Source: JAWWPY01 sp964412845 (lineage in GTDB: Bacteria > Actinomycetota > Actinomycetes > Streptosporangiales > Streptosporangiaceae). From it: a stretch of 11,294 bases of DNA. Positions 1 through 6,550 of this stretch are shown piece after piece. Under the pieces are notes generated by a model. It was not told where the DNA came from. It did no database searches and saw only the letters and a list, made by a program, of their open reading frames with translations. The stretch is from NCBI GenBank assembly GCA_964412845.1, contig CAYPQM010000190.1, positions 1 through 11,294 of the forward strand, read 5' to 3'. Every line of letters starts with the position of its first letter. The stretch's first letter is position 1. Both the position numbers and the translations under genes were made by a program.

Positions 1-1212
1 CTGGAGCTGGCCCGGCGCGCCGGGCTGCCCGCCGCCGTGGTGCTCCTCGACGCCGATCCGGCCGAAGTCCGGCGGCGCAACCAGGCGCGGCTCCGGCCGG
101 TGCCCGCTGCCGCGCACGATGGGCAGCTACGCCGGATGCGGGAGGTAGTGGAAGAAGTATCCAGTGAGGGATGGGATGTGGTGGTCCGGGCCGGCCCAGC
201 CGGCGCCGGCCTGGCCCAGGTGGAGCCCGCGCACACGCCGGGCGCCCGGCGGGCGGCAGCCGCGCAGCGCACGGAGCCGGCCCGGCTGGGCCTCGTGCTG
301 CAGATATCGCGCTTCCCGTGGGGTGCGGATCCAGCCGGCTGGCTGTCCGCTGTCGCCGGGGCCGCCGCGCAGGCCGGCCTTGAGGGCATCGCCCTGATGG
401 ATCACCTGATCCAGATACCGCAAGTCGGCCGGGCCTGGGAGCCGATCCCCGAGCCATGGGTCACTCTGGGCATGCTGGCCGGCCTGCCGACCGATCTGCG
501 GCTCGGCACGCTGGTCAGCCCGGTCACCCTCCGCGCGCCCGGCGTGCTGGCCAAGGCGGTGGCCACCCTGGACGTGCTGAGCGGCGGCCGGGCGTTCTGC
601 GGCATCGGCGCGGGCTGGTGGGCCCGCGAGCACGCCGCGTTCGGCCTGCCGTTCCCGCCCGCATCCGAGCGGCTCGACCAGCTGGAGTCGGCCATCGAGA
701 CGCTCCGCGCCCTCTGGCAGCCGGGGACCAAGGCGTATCACGGCGAGCGGGTGACGCTGCCCGAGACGACCTGCTACCCGCGCCCGCTGGGGCCGGTGCC
801 GATCATCGTCGGCGGGTCAGGGGAGCGGCGGACCCTGCGCATCGCCGCCCGGCTCGGCGACGGCTGTAACCTGCCATCCGACCTCGGCGTCCTGGACCGT
901 AAGCTCGCCGTCCTGCGCGCACACTGCGCGGCGGCCGGGCGGGATCCGGCGGACGTCCGCGTCACCGTCCTCGACCTGCCCGTCATCGGCCGGGACCGGG
1001 ATCACGTCGGGTCGATCGTCGAATTCCGCCGCGGCCGCACCGCCGCGGCGGATTTTGCCCGGCAGCACCATGCCGGCCTGCCGGATGACCACATCGGCCG
1101 GTACCGGATGCTCGCCGAGCGAGGCGTGGCCGCGGTGTTCGTGGCCCTCCCTGACCTCACCGGGCCCGATGACGTGCTGCGCCTCGCCCCGATCGCCGCA
1201 GCGTTCAGCTGA
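1..1212 (+). CDS. P-loop kinase-like / F420-dependent LLM oxidoreductase fusion (5' end cut by window edge)
   Basis: The frame is open from base 1, so the true start and the Walker A loop lie outside the window; 403 residues are visible. Visible residues 1-62 look like the end of an AAA_33/polynucleotide-kinase-type P-loop domain: a strand (VVLLDADP), an arginine-rich lid (RRRNQARLR), then a closing helix and strand. An Ala/Pro/Arg-rich linker follows to about residue 94. The rest is a luciferase-like monooxygenase TIM barrel of the F420-dependent TIGR03560 type: LGLVLQISRFPWG at the barrel start, TLDVLSGGRAFCGIGAGW around 189-206, and VGGSGERRTLRIA around 270-282. Such enzymes move hydride between reduced or oxidised F420 (or FMN) and a substrate; the substrate here is unknown. 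No stop or convincing ribosome binding site separates the two parts, so I read one polypeptide. The oxidoreductase call is firm; the kinase-like call rests on a short C-terminal piece. Confidence 0.85.
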   Translation: MELARRAGLPAAVVLLDADPAEVRRRNQARLRPVPAAAHDGQLRRMREVVEEVSSEGWDVVVRAGPAGAGLAQVEPAHTPGARRAAAAQRTEPARLGLVLQISRFPWGADPAGWLSAVAGAAAQAGLEGIALMDHLIQIPQVGRAWEPIPEPWVTLGMLAGLPTDLRLGTLVSPVTLRAPGVLAKAVATLDVLSGGRAFCGIGAGWWAREHAAFGLPFPPASERLDQLESAIETLRALWQPGTKAYHGERVTLPETTCYPRPLGPVPIIVGGSGERRTLRIAARLGDGCNLPSDLGVLDRKLAVLRAHCAAAGRDPADVRVTVLDLPVIGRDRDHVGSIVEFRRGRTAAADFARQHHAGLPDDHIGRYRMLAERGVAAVFVALPDLTGPDDVLRLAPIAAAFS

Positions 1213-1216
1213 CTGC

Positions 1217-1756
1217 TCAGCCCCGGACAAACCGGGCGACCACGCTGCCCGCCGCCTGCTTCGCGGCCATGCCCATCGGGCTCCAGGTCATGCCGAAGGC
1301 GGTCCGGTCGACTACCAGCTCAGCCCGGAGTGTCACCGCATTCTCGGTCGCCTCATCGGCATGCGCGGTGAAGGTCACCGGCTCACTGTGACCAGCGGCC
1401 TCGATGGACCCCCGGACGGCGATCTGCCCGTCCGGCCCCGGTGTCGCCTCGGTCACGGTCAGCACGACCGATGGATGATTCTCGACGTCGAAGAAGTCGG
1501 CTGACCTGAGGTGCTTGTCCCGCCGGGAGTTCTTGGTGCTGACCGAGCTGGCGTCCATGGTCAGCTGGCCAGTGATGGCGCCCGTCGCGCCGACCGTGCC
1601 TTCGCCGGCGATACGGTCGAACCAGCCCCGGACCGTGATCGCGCCCCAGAACTGCTTGACCCGGAACTCGGCCGTCGAGCCGGCCGGGTCCAGCGCCCAG
1701 TGGCCCTGCCCGCCGCCGCTCTGCAGCTTGGCCATGGCCGTCTGTGAGTCCGTCAT
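1217..1756 (-). CDS. YceI family lipocalin-like protein
   Basis: The product is 179 residues, the usual size of a YceI domain. YceI proteins fold as a lipocalin-like barrel that binds an isoprenoid or other amphipathic molecule. Family hallmarks are visible: the opening HWALDPAGSTAEFRVKQFWG (19-38), the central RRDKHLRSADFFDVENHP (78-95) and the closing VDRTAFGMTWSPMGM (149-163). No signal peptide or membrane segment is seen, so it is probably cytosolic, as in many actinobacterial members. The ATG at 1756 was chosen because GGAAAGGAAG sits just upstream (about 1761-1771); a longer in-frame extension to 1870 would run into the ATP-grasp gene and lacks family sequence. It is the last gene of the - strand series, 85 bases after the ATP-grasp gene, and may have its own promoter. 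Its ligand cannot be inferred. Confidence 0.93.
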   Translation of the reverse strand: MTDSQTAMAKLQSGGGQGHWALDPAGSTAEFRVKQFWGAITVRGWFDRIAGEGTVGATGAITGQLTMDASSVSTKNSRRDKHLRSADFFDVENHPSVVLTVTEATPGPDGQIAVRGSIEAAGHSEPVTFTAHADEATENAVTLRAELVVDRTAFGMTWSPMGMAAKQAAGSVVARFVRG

Positions 1757-1806
1757 CGTCGACTTCCTTTCCTCGTGCGCTATTGCGATTTCAACTCCGT
1801 CTCTAT

Positions 1807-1821
1807 CAGCCGGCTCGGCTG
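1807..1821 (-). terminator. Short hairpin between the ATP-grasp gene and the YceI gene
   Basis: CAGCCG and CGGCTG are perfectly complementary around a 3-base loop, 21-35 bases beyond the ATP-grasp stop. There is no T-run on the - strand after it, so it is at best a weak terminator, a processing site or an mRNA stabiliser between the two genes. Confidence 0.2.
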
Positions 1822-1841
1822 GCCATTCACGCGGGTCCCAC

Positions 1842-3098
1842 TCAGGCGGCCGAAATCCGGGCATCCTCATCGCGCGCCCACAGGCCGGTCAGGCCGCGGA
1901 AGTGCGCAATGAACCGCTCATGCTCGGCCGCGGGATAGGTCGCGGTCACGGTGTCCACGATGAGCTGGTCGAATTCCGGACCGGTGGCCCAGTCGAGCAC
2001 CCGCCGGTCGATGTCTGGTAGCTGAGCCGCGCAGAACTGCTGGTACTCCTCGACCGCGAAGTAGGAGTCGGCCAGCTTCAGGTATCCGGCGATCTTCTGG
2101 CTGTAGTCGAGATCATCGCGGTCCCCGATGTCGAAGTAGCCGCGAGTGTTCAGATCAACACCCGTGGCGCGCCCGGTGACCAGGCAGAAGATGGTCCATT
2201 TGACCAGGGTCCGGATGGCCCAGGGGAAGTAGTAGTGCAGCGAGGTGACCGACACGTCGGGGCAGGCGTTGGCGTAGTCGATCGGGAAGACCTCATCGCC
2301 CTTCACGAGCATCTCGCAGGAATTGAACTCCCAGCGGAAGAACGCGTTGATGATCCTGGAGATGGCGACGGCCTCGGCACCGGCGGCAGGCGGCAGGAAG
2401 CTGTGCTCAACGCGGTAGCGCTCGTGCATCGGCGCATCCGGGTCGAAGCGCATCACCATCGTCTCCGCGCCGATCGACAGCGCCCGGGCGAACGCGTCAT
2501 AGCCCTCGACGGACGCCTGCAGATGCATGAGCATCTCGCCGGAGGAGTTGTAGGCCCGGTGCAGGTCGCCGGCGTCGCGGATCCGGGAGACACCACGCCA
2601 GCCGCCGCCGTCGTAGGGCTTCATGTACAGCGGGTAGCCGACCTGCGCGGCCACTTCGTCCAGGTCGAAAGACTTGTTGTAACGCTGGGAGGTGTAGGCG
2701 TACTTCGGGTTACCGGGCGGGTTCTTGTAGGGCACCAGGATCGTCTCCGGGATTTTGAGGCCCAGCCGGATCATCGCGCAGTACGCCGCGTGCTTCTCCA
2801 TCGCCTGGAAGCTGAACGGGGAGTTGAGCAGGTAGACGTTGTCCATCAGCGCGACCTTCTTGAGCCATTCGCGCGGGTGGTAATACCAGTAGGCAAGCCG
2901 GTCGATGACCAGGTCGGTGCGGGGCTTCGCGCGGAGCGAGAACGGCTCGATGGTCAGCCGCTCGGTGCTGAAACTGTGCCGCCCGCCTGCGGCGTCCTGG
3001 ACCGGGCCGAGGCTGGTCAGCAGGTACTCGAAGGCTCGGGGCCAGTCGTCCTCGGTCCCCAGCAGCAGCCCCACCAGATGCCGGACTTCACTGTGCAC
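1842..3098 (-). CDS. ATP-grasp domain ligase-like protein
   Basis: The product is 418 residues. ATP-grasp enzymes activate a carboxylate as an acylphosphate and join it to an amine, thiol or similar nucleophile. ATP-grasp signs are NSPFSFQAMEKHAAYCAMI (92-110), which resembles the N-terminal helix region of RimK/D-Ala-D-Ala-ligase-like enzymes; IPETILVP (116-123); GYPLYMKPYDGGGWRGV (154-170), with the ATP-binding lysine (K160) and the glycine-rich loop; and EVFPIDYANACPD (269-281), the likely metal-binding acidic/Asn end of the fold. The start is GTG at 3098 because GGAGG stands about 5 bases before it; upstream in-frame starts would enter the preceding esterase gene. The C-terminal 120 residues are helical and not recognised. 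It lies 32 bases after the second esterase gene, so the two are probably cotranscribed. Substrate unknown; ATP-grasp fold fairly certain. Confidence 0.85.
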   Translation of the reverse strand: MHSEVRHLVGLLLGTEDDWPRAFEYLLTSLGPVQDAAGGRHSFSTERLTIEPFSLRAKPRTDLVIDRLAYWYYHPREWLKKVALMDNVYLLNSPFSFQAMEKHAAYCAMIRLGLKIPETILVPYKNPPGNPKYAYTSQRYNKSFDLDEVAAQVGYPLYMKPYDGGGWRGVSRIRDAGDLHRAYNSSGEMLMHLQASVEGYDAFARALSIGAETMVMRFDPDAPMHERYRVEHSFLPPAAGAEAVAISRIINAFFRWEFNSCEMLVKGDEVFPIDYANACPDVSVTSLHYYFPWAIRTLVKWTIFCLVTGRATGVDLNTRGYFDIGDRDDLDYSQKIAGYLKLADSYFAVEEYQQFCAAQLPDIDRRVLDWATGPEFDQLIVDTVTATYPAAEHERFIAHFRGLTGLWARDEDARISAA

Positions 3099-3110
3099 AG
3101 CGCCTCCACG

Positions 3111-3142
3111 TCTCTCAGCAGAACCGTCTCTCAGCAGAACCG
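3111..3142. repeat. Perfect 16-bp tandem duplication over the esterase stop codon
   Basis: The 16-mer TCTCTCAGCAGAACCG occurs twice back to back (3111-3126 and 3127-3142). On the - strand the upstream copy carries the last codons and TGA stop of the second esterase; the downstream copy repeats them in the gap before the ATP-grasp ribosome binding site. Confidence 0.95.
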
Positions 3143-3877
3143 CGGCAGGTGATGCGCCAGCTGGCGGCACCACCATGGCCAGTCATGCGCGGCGTCATCG
3201 CCCCACAGGTCGAGTTCGCACCGGATTCCCTTACCCTGCAGCAGCGCCGCGAGCCGCCGTGATGACGGCAGCGCCCCGGTCGGGTCCGTCTCCCAGGCCC
3301 CCTGGCCGACCACCAGCAGGACCGAGACCTGGGACCGCAGCCAGTCCAGGTGGCTGCCGTCAGCATTGGCCACGTAGTCGCCCGGGTTGTTGAAGTAGAC
3401 GGCGTCACCGCGCTCGCCCCAGGCGCGCCAGGCGGCCGGGTCGTAGTTGCCGGACAGGCCGATCGCGAGCGGAAACAGGTCGGCGCGCTTCAGCGCGAAG
3501 TTCACCGCGTGATAGGCCCCGAGACTGCAGCCGGTCGTGATCATCTCGGCCGCGCCGCCGCAGTCACCCCGCACGAAGGGCACCACCCCATCGATGACCC
3601 AGGATTCATACTGCCCATGCCGCCATGCGCGCTCCTCAAGCGGCAGGTCATAGCGGGCCCACGAGTGGCCGTCGTAGGAATCAGCACAGTAGAGCTTCAC
3701 CCGGCCCGCGTCGATCAGGTCGGCGATCGCGTCCACCATGCCACGGCGCTCGAAGTCGCTGGCGCTGCCCTGTTCCGCGGGAAAAGCGAGGATCGGGCGT
3801 CCCCAATGGCCGTAGCTGATGACCGTGCCCGGCATCCCGCTGCCGGAGCTGCGGACCTCATGCCATTCGCGCCGCAC
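3131..3877 (-). CDS. Esterase, alpha/beta-hydrolase fold
   Basis: The product is 248 residues with no signal peptide. It looks like the putative-esterase (esterase D / antigen 85-type, PF00756) group of alpha/beta hydrolases, which cleave ester bonds in small acyl compounds. The nucleophile elbow is GCSLG (116-120, Ser118). The likely acid is Glu196 or Asp198 in GQGAWETDP, and the histidine is His231 in DAAHDWPWW. The Asp-Gly-His region SYDGHSW (67-73) is typical of this group. The chosen start is GTG at 3877, with GAGG and GGAG just upstream; it overlaps the previous gene by 20 bases, which points to translational coupling. The next in-frame ATG (3835) would remove residues that look like part of the first strand. 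It shares the operon with a Fes-like esterase and the ATP-grasp ligase. Substrate unknown. Confidence 0.85.
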   Translation of the reverse strand: MRREWHEVRSSGSGMPGTVISYGHWGRPILAFPAEQGSASDFERRGMVDAIADLIDAGRVKLYCADSYDGHSWARYDLPLEERAWRHGQYESWVIDGVVPFVRGDCGGAAEMITTGCSLGAYHAVNFALKRADLFPLAIGLSGNYDPAAWRAWGERGDAVYFNNPGDYVANADGSHLDWLRSQVSVLLVVGQGAWETDPTGALPSSRRLAALLQGKGIRCELDLWGDDAAHDWPWWCRQLAHHLPRFC

Positions 3878-4964
3878 CGGCTCCGCCTCGCCGTCGTCCC
3901 GGGGGCCAGACCCGGCCCAGCAGGTCCGCCAGGTGCGGGTCGAGAGCGTCCCGCCAGCCGGCGAAGGTGTGCGCATCGGGCACTTCGGCCAGCTCCACCT
4001 GGTGCCCCAGGCCGGCCAGGGTGGCTGCCATCAGCCGGTTGTTATCCAGGTTCTCCTCCGCGAGCCCGCAGGTCATGCCGATGTCAAGGCGGGCGGCGGC
4101 CGGGGGAGCCTGACCGAGTTGCCCGACGAACGAGGCCACGGCCTCGAAGCCAGCGAACGCGCGCTCCTGCGGGTCCGTGTCAGCGCGGAAGAAACTGCCC
4201 GACTGCAGGAACAGCGCGCCGAACGCCGTCGGCTGCGCGGCCGCCGCGTGCAGTGCCGCCAGCGCACCGAGGCTGGCCCCGGCCAGCACAACCGGTCCGG
4301 CCACTGGCGCCGCCTCGCGCAGCCTGGGCAGCACAACGCTGGTCAGTGCGTTGCTGTAGCACGGATTCGCGGCGTACCAGCGGTCCCGGTGGCCTGGCCC
4401 GAGCAGCGCCACGCGATGCGGCGGCAGCCGTCCCGCGGCGATCAGGGCCGAGCTGAACCGGGTGAACGACGCCAGGGCGTCGAACTCAGGACCGTCGTGC
4501 AGCATCAGCAGCGGGAGTGCCGCGCGGGCGGCCACGCCGTCGGGCGACCAGAGCCTCACCGCGGCGTCGGGCGACAGCCCCGGCACCTGGATCGCGATCG
4601 AGACCGACGAGCCGGGGGCGGGCCGGGAGGTCAGCCAGGCCGGCTCACGGTAGCCGGGGAACTGGATGACCGAGTGGTCGCCGAACGCGGTCGGGGTGCG
4701 GGCCTGATTGGTGGGGTCGCAGATCATGGCCTGCGTCCCGTCGTGATATTCCACCGCGAACAGGTACTCAAGGCGCTGCACTGGCGGCCGGGCCACCCGG
4801 AGTTCCCAGCCGCCGGGCACCCGGCGCATTCGCGGCGGGGCGCTGTGGTGATCAAGATCAAGCCATACGCTGGCGCTGGCCACCTCACCGGCCGTATCGG
4901 GAAGCTGGAATGTCACCTCGGCCGCCGTCACGGCCGTGCCGAAGCCCACCGCCGGACCGTTCAT
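3858..4964 (-). CDS. Enterochelin-esterase-like hydrolase with N-terminal Ig-like domain
   Basis: The product is 368 residues. Residues 1-115 form an all-beta N-terminal domain like the early-set/Ig-like domain of Fes-type esterases (it includes LEYLFAVEYHDG, 65-76, and ICDPTNQ, 81-87). The hydrolase domain starts around 120: LLMLHDGPEFD (152-162), nucleophile elbow GASLG (229-233, Ser231), acidic CGLAEENLDNNR (299-310) and the histidine motif PDAHTFAGWRDAL (329-341, His332), which closely matches the Fes/IroE pattern. Fes-type enzymes hydrolyse siderophore tri-esters in the cytoplasm, but many relatives act on other esters. No siderophore synthetase or iron transporter is present here, so iron release is only a possibility. 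The ATG at 4964 has no strong ribosome binding site; it lies 37 bases after the lipid kinase gene and probably belongs to the same transcript. The last 15 residues are a disordered Arg/Gly/Ala tail. Confidence 0.85.
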   Translation of the reverse strand: MNGPAVGFGTAVTAAEVTFQLPDTAGEVASASVWLDLDHHSAPPRMRRVPGGWELRVARPPVQRLEYLFAVEYHDGTQAMICDPTNQARTPTAFGDHSVIQFPGYREPAWLTSRPAPGSSVSIAIQVPGLSPDAAVRLWSPDGVAARAALPLLMLHDGPEFDALASFTRFSSALIAAGRLPPHRVALLGPGHRDRWYAANPCYSNALTSVVLPRLREAAPVAGPVVLAGASLGALAALHAAAAQPTAFGALFLQSGSFFRADTDPQERAFAGFEAVASFVGQLGQAPPAAARLDIGMTCGLAEENLDNNRLMAATLAGLGHQVELAEVPDAHTFAGWRDALDPHLADLLGRVWPPGRRRGGAGAARMA

Positions 4965-5001
4965 GAGCGAGATCTGTCCGCCGGCCGGCGCGGCACGCTG
5001 G

Positions 5002-5952
5002 TCACGCCGGGGTGATTACCGCGATGGCGGCAGGGAGCGCGCGGATGTGCAGTGTGGTCGCGGCGGCCAGCGGCGAGGCGAACGGCAGCGTCTCACCATC
5101 GGCCGCCGCGGGCATGGCCCGGTCCGCGGTCACCGAAACCGAGGCGCCCTGGTCGGTGATGACCTGGCTCAGCTGGACATGCGTACCGTTGCCGGCCTTG
5201 AGCATGACCCAGGCGAAGGTGACCTTGCGGGCCCGGCGCACCATGATCACATCGAGCAGCCCGTCGGTCATGTCCGCTGCGGGCGCGGCCTTCTTGCCGG
5301 CGGCCAGGTACGCGGAGTTGGCGACCACCACGCAGAAGCCCGGCATCTCTCCGGCGGCCTTCCCGGTGACGGCCGTGCCTGCCGCGGCCTGGCCGTCCAC
5401 CTGCACGGTGAACGTGGCGGGCTGCCAGGCGAGCAGGGCGCGCAGGCCAGCGATCAGGTACCCGGCCGGCCCGCGGGTCAGCCGGCTGGCGTTGGCGATC
5501 TCCCCGCCCTCGGAGGGGACGCCGAGGTAGACGCTGCCGGCCACGATGGTTTCCGCTCCGTCGGCCGCCCGCACGCCGATGAGGTCGACCGGCCGGGCCT
5601 GTCCCACCAGCAGGTTCCTGGCCGCATCGGCGGGGTCGGCCGGGATGCCGAGCATCCGGGCGGTGTCGTTGCCCCGGCCGGCCGGGATGAGGCCGAGCAC
5701 GCCGTCCGGGCCGGCCGCCGCCACCGCCCCGGCCAGGGCACCGGTCAGGCCGTCACCGCCTACTGCGACAACGGTCTCGCCCTGCGCCGCACCCTGCGTG
5801 GCGAGGGCCTTGGCATGCTCCAGGCTGGTGCTCTCGCACAGCCGGAACGTGGCCCCCGCCGTGGTGAGTATCCCGGCGATCACCGGGAGATCTCGTCGCA
5901 CGCGCCCGTTCCTGGCGGATGGGTTGATCACGAGGCAGAGCGGTCTGATCAT
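5002..5952 (-). CDS. Diacylglycerol/lipid kinase family protein
   Basis: The product is 316 residues, normal for the DagK/YegS-type lipid kinases (PF00781). These soluble or membrane-peripheral enzymes phosphorylate diacylglycerol or related lipids with ATP, often to recycle diacylglycerol into phospholipid synthesis. Seen in order: VINPSARNG (8-16), the nucleotide-binding VAVGGDG (62-68), IPAGRGNDTARMLGIP (89-104), the ADMTDGLLDVIMV segment (226-238) and the C-terminal DGE (285-287) that helps phosphoryl transfer. The usual GGDGT reads GGDGL, a mild change seen in a conserved spot. The ATG at 5952 has AGGAGA about 5 bases upstream. It is the first gene of the - strand series. Substrate could also be another lipid alcohol. 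Confidence 0.9.
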   Translation of the reverse strand: MIRPLCLVINPSARNGRVRRDLPVIAGILTTAGATFRLCESTSLEHAKALATQGAAQGETVVAVGGDGLTGALAGAVAAAGPDGVLGLIPAGRGNDTARMLGIPADPADAARNLLVGQARPVDLIGVRAADGAETIVAGSVYLGVPSEGGEIANASRLTRGPAGYLIAGLRALLAWQPATFTVQVDGQAAAGTAVTGKAAGEMPGFCVVVANSAYLAAGKKAAPAADMTDGLLDVIMVRRARKVTFAWVMLKAGNGTHVQLSQVITDQGASVSVTADRAMPAAADGETLPFASPLAAATTLHIRALPAAIAVITPA

Positions 5953-5992
5953 CGGGTCTCCTGCCGATCTTCACTCCGGCCGGCTGACCCGT

Positions 5993-6022
5993 ACCCTAGG
6001 CCCGCCCGCAGGAACATGCCAG
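5993..6022 (-). promoter_or_regulatory. Candidate promoter of the lipid kinase operon
   Basis: On the - strand CTGGCA (6017-6022) and TAGGGT (5993-5998) are 18 bases apart and match sigma-70-type -35 and -10 boxes partly (4 of 6 at -35; TANNNT at -10). The -10 box lies about 40 bases upstream of the ATG at 5952, and the region lies in a divergent intergenic gap. This is a pattern match only. Confidence 0.35.
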
Positions 6023-6086
6023 CGCCGGGACGAGACCCGCCGACTTGATCGTCGGCCGCTACCGCCCCGTTGCGCCGGGCGGGGCG

Positions 6087-6092
6087 TACGAT
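6087..6092 (+). promoter_or_regulatory. -10 box for a possible leaderless cutA transcript
   Basis: TACGAT fits the actinobacterial TANNNT -10 pattern and ends 7 bases before the cutA ATG, the distance at which transcription would begin at or beside the start codon. No good Shine-Dalgarno sequence precedes the ATG (only AGGG at about 4 bases), which agrees with a leaderless mRNA. There is no clear -35 box at the usual spacing. Confidence 0.4.
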
Positions 6093-6099
6093 CAGGGCC

Positions 6100-6504
6100 A
6101 TGGTGGGTCAGGGCAGTGCAGCCTCCAGCGCGGCGTCGAGCGCGACGTCCAGCGCTGTGTCCGCTCCGGCGCCGGCCGGAGGGCAGCGGTACCTGCAGGT
6201 GCAGACCACCACCGACTCCCGCGCCGAGGCGATGGAACTCGCCCGCGCCGCGGTGGAGGCCAGGCTGGCGGCGTGCGCCCAGGTCGCTGGCCCCGTGGCG
6301 ACCACGTACTGGTGGGAGGACGCGATCGAGCGGGCCGAGGAGTGGCTGCTCCTGCTGAAACTGCCCGCGGCCGGCTACCAGGAACTCGCCAACTTCCTTA
6401 CCGAACGGCACAGCTACGACGAGCCGGAGATAGTCGCGACTCCCATCGTGGCTGGCTCGGAGAGTTACCTCAGCTGGATCGAGGAGGAAACCCGCGCCGA
6501 GTAG
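6100..6504 (+). CDS. cutA: CutA1-like divalent cation tolerance protein
   Basis: The product is 134 residues. The core (31-130) is a clear CutA1: YLQVQTTTDSRAEAMELA (31-48), LAACAQVAGPV (57-67), the TYWWEDAIE segment (69-77), EEWLLLLK (80-87) and HSYDEPEIVATPIVAGS (104-120). CutA1 proteins are small, very stable trimers with a ferredoxin-like fold, linked to copper and other divalent metal tolerance in E. coli; their exact role in actinomycetes is unsettled. The first 30 residues are an added Ser/Ala/Gly-rich, probably disordered tail missing in most family members. I chose the ATG at 6100 because of the TACGAT box 7 bases upstream; an in-frame start at 6070 would lengthen the tail with unlike sequence. 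It is divergent from the lipid kinase operon and converges on the glycosidase gene (27 bases between stops). Confidence 0.92.
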   Translation: MVGQGSAASSAASSATSSAVSAPAPAGGQRYLQVQTTTDSRAEAMELARAAVEARLAACAQVAGPVATTYWWEDAIERAEEWLLLLKLPAAGYQELANFLTERHSYDEPEIVATPIVAGSESYLSWIEEETRAE

Positions 6505-6550
6505 CGGCGCCTTCGTTACCGGCAGGCGGCGTTACGAGCAGGCGGCGCCG
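6505..6550. terminator. Inverted repeat at the cutA/glycosidase convergent ends
   Basis: CGGCGCC (6505-6511) pairs perfectly with GGCGCCG (6544-6550), with 32 bases between. It lies exactly where two convergent genes end, so it could act as a two-way terminator, but the loop is long and no T-run follows on either strand. Confidence 0.25.
6515..6546. repeat. Imperfect 16-bp tandem duplication over the glycosidase stop codon
   Basis: GTTACCGGCAGGCGGC (6515-6530) is followed at once by GTTACGAGCAGGCGGC (6531-6546), identical at 14 of 16 positions. The second unit contains the last codons and TAA stop of the - strand glycosidase; the first unit repeats them downstream of that stop. Confidence 0.9.

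Noticed and set aside
1757..1870. Longer start for the YceI gene at 1870
   Set aside because: The extra 38 residues overlap the ATP-grasp gene end and lack family similarity; the ATG at 1756 has a strong ribosome binding site.
2235..3152. 305-codon open frame on the + strand opposite the ATP-grasp gene
   Set aside because: Antisense shadow of a GC-rich gene; Arg/Val/Gly/His-rich product with no motif, while the - strand has clear ATP-grasp features.
3131..4964. Reading the two esterases as a siderophore uptake or release cluster
   Set aside because: Only the Fes-like motif supports it; no siderophore synthetase, ABC transporter, ferric reductase or recognisable iron-regulator box is in the window.
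3819..5015. 398-codon open frame on the + strand opposite the Fes-like esterase
   Set aside because: Low-complexity Arg/Gly/Ala/Gln product typical of a wrong frame; the - strand reading has a full catalytic triad.
4936..6048. 370-codon open frame on the + strand opposite the lipid kinase
   Set aside because: No domain or motif; all kinase motifs are on the - strand with a good ribosome binding site.
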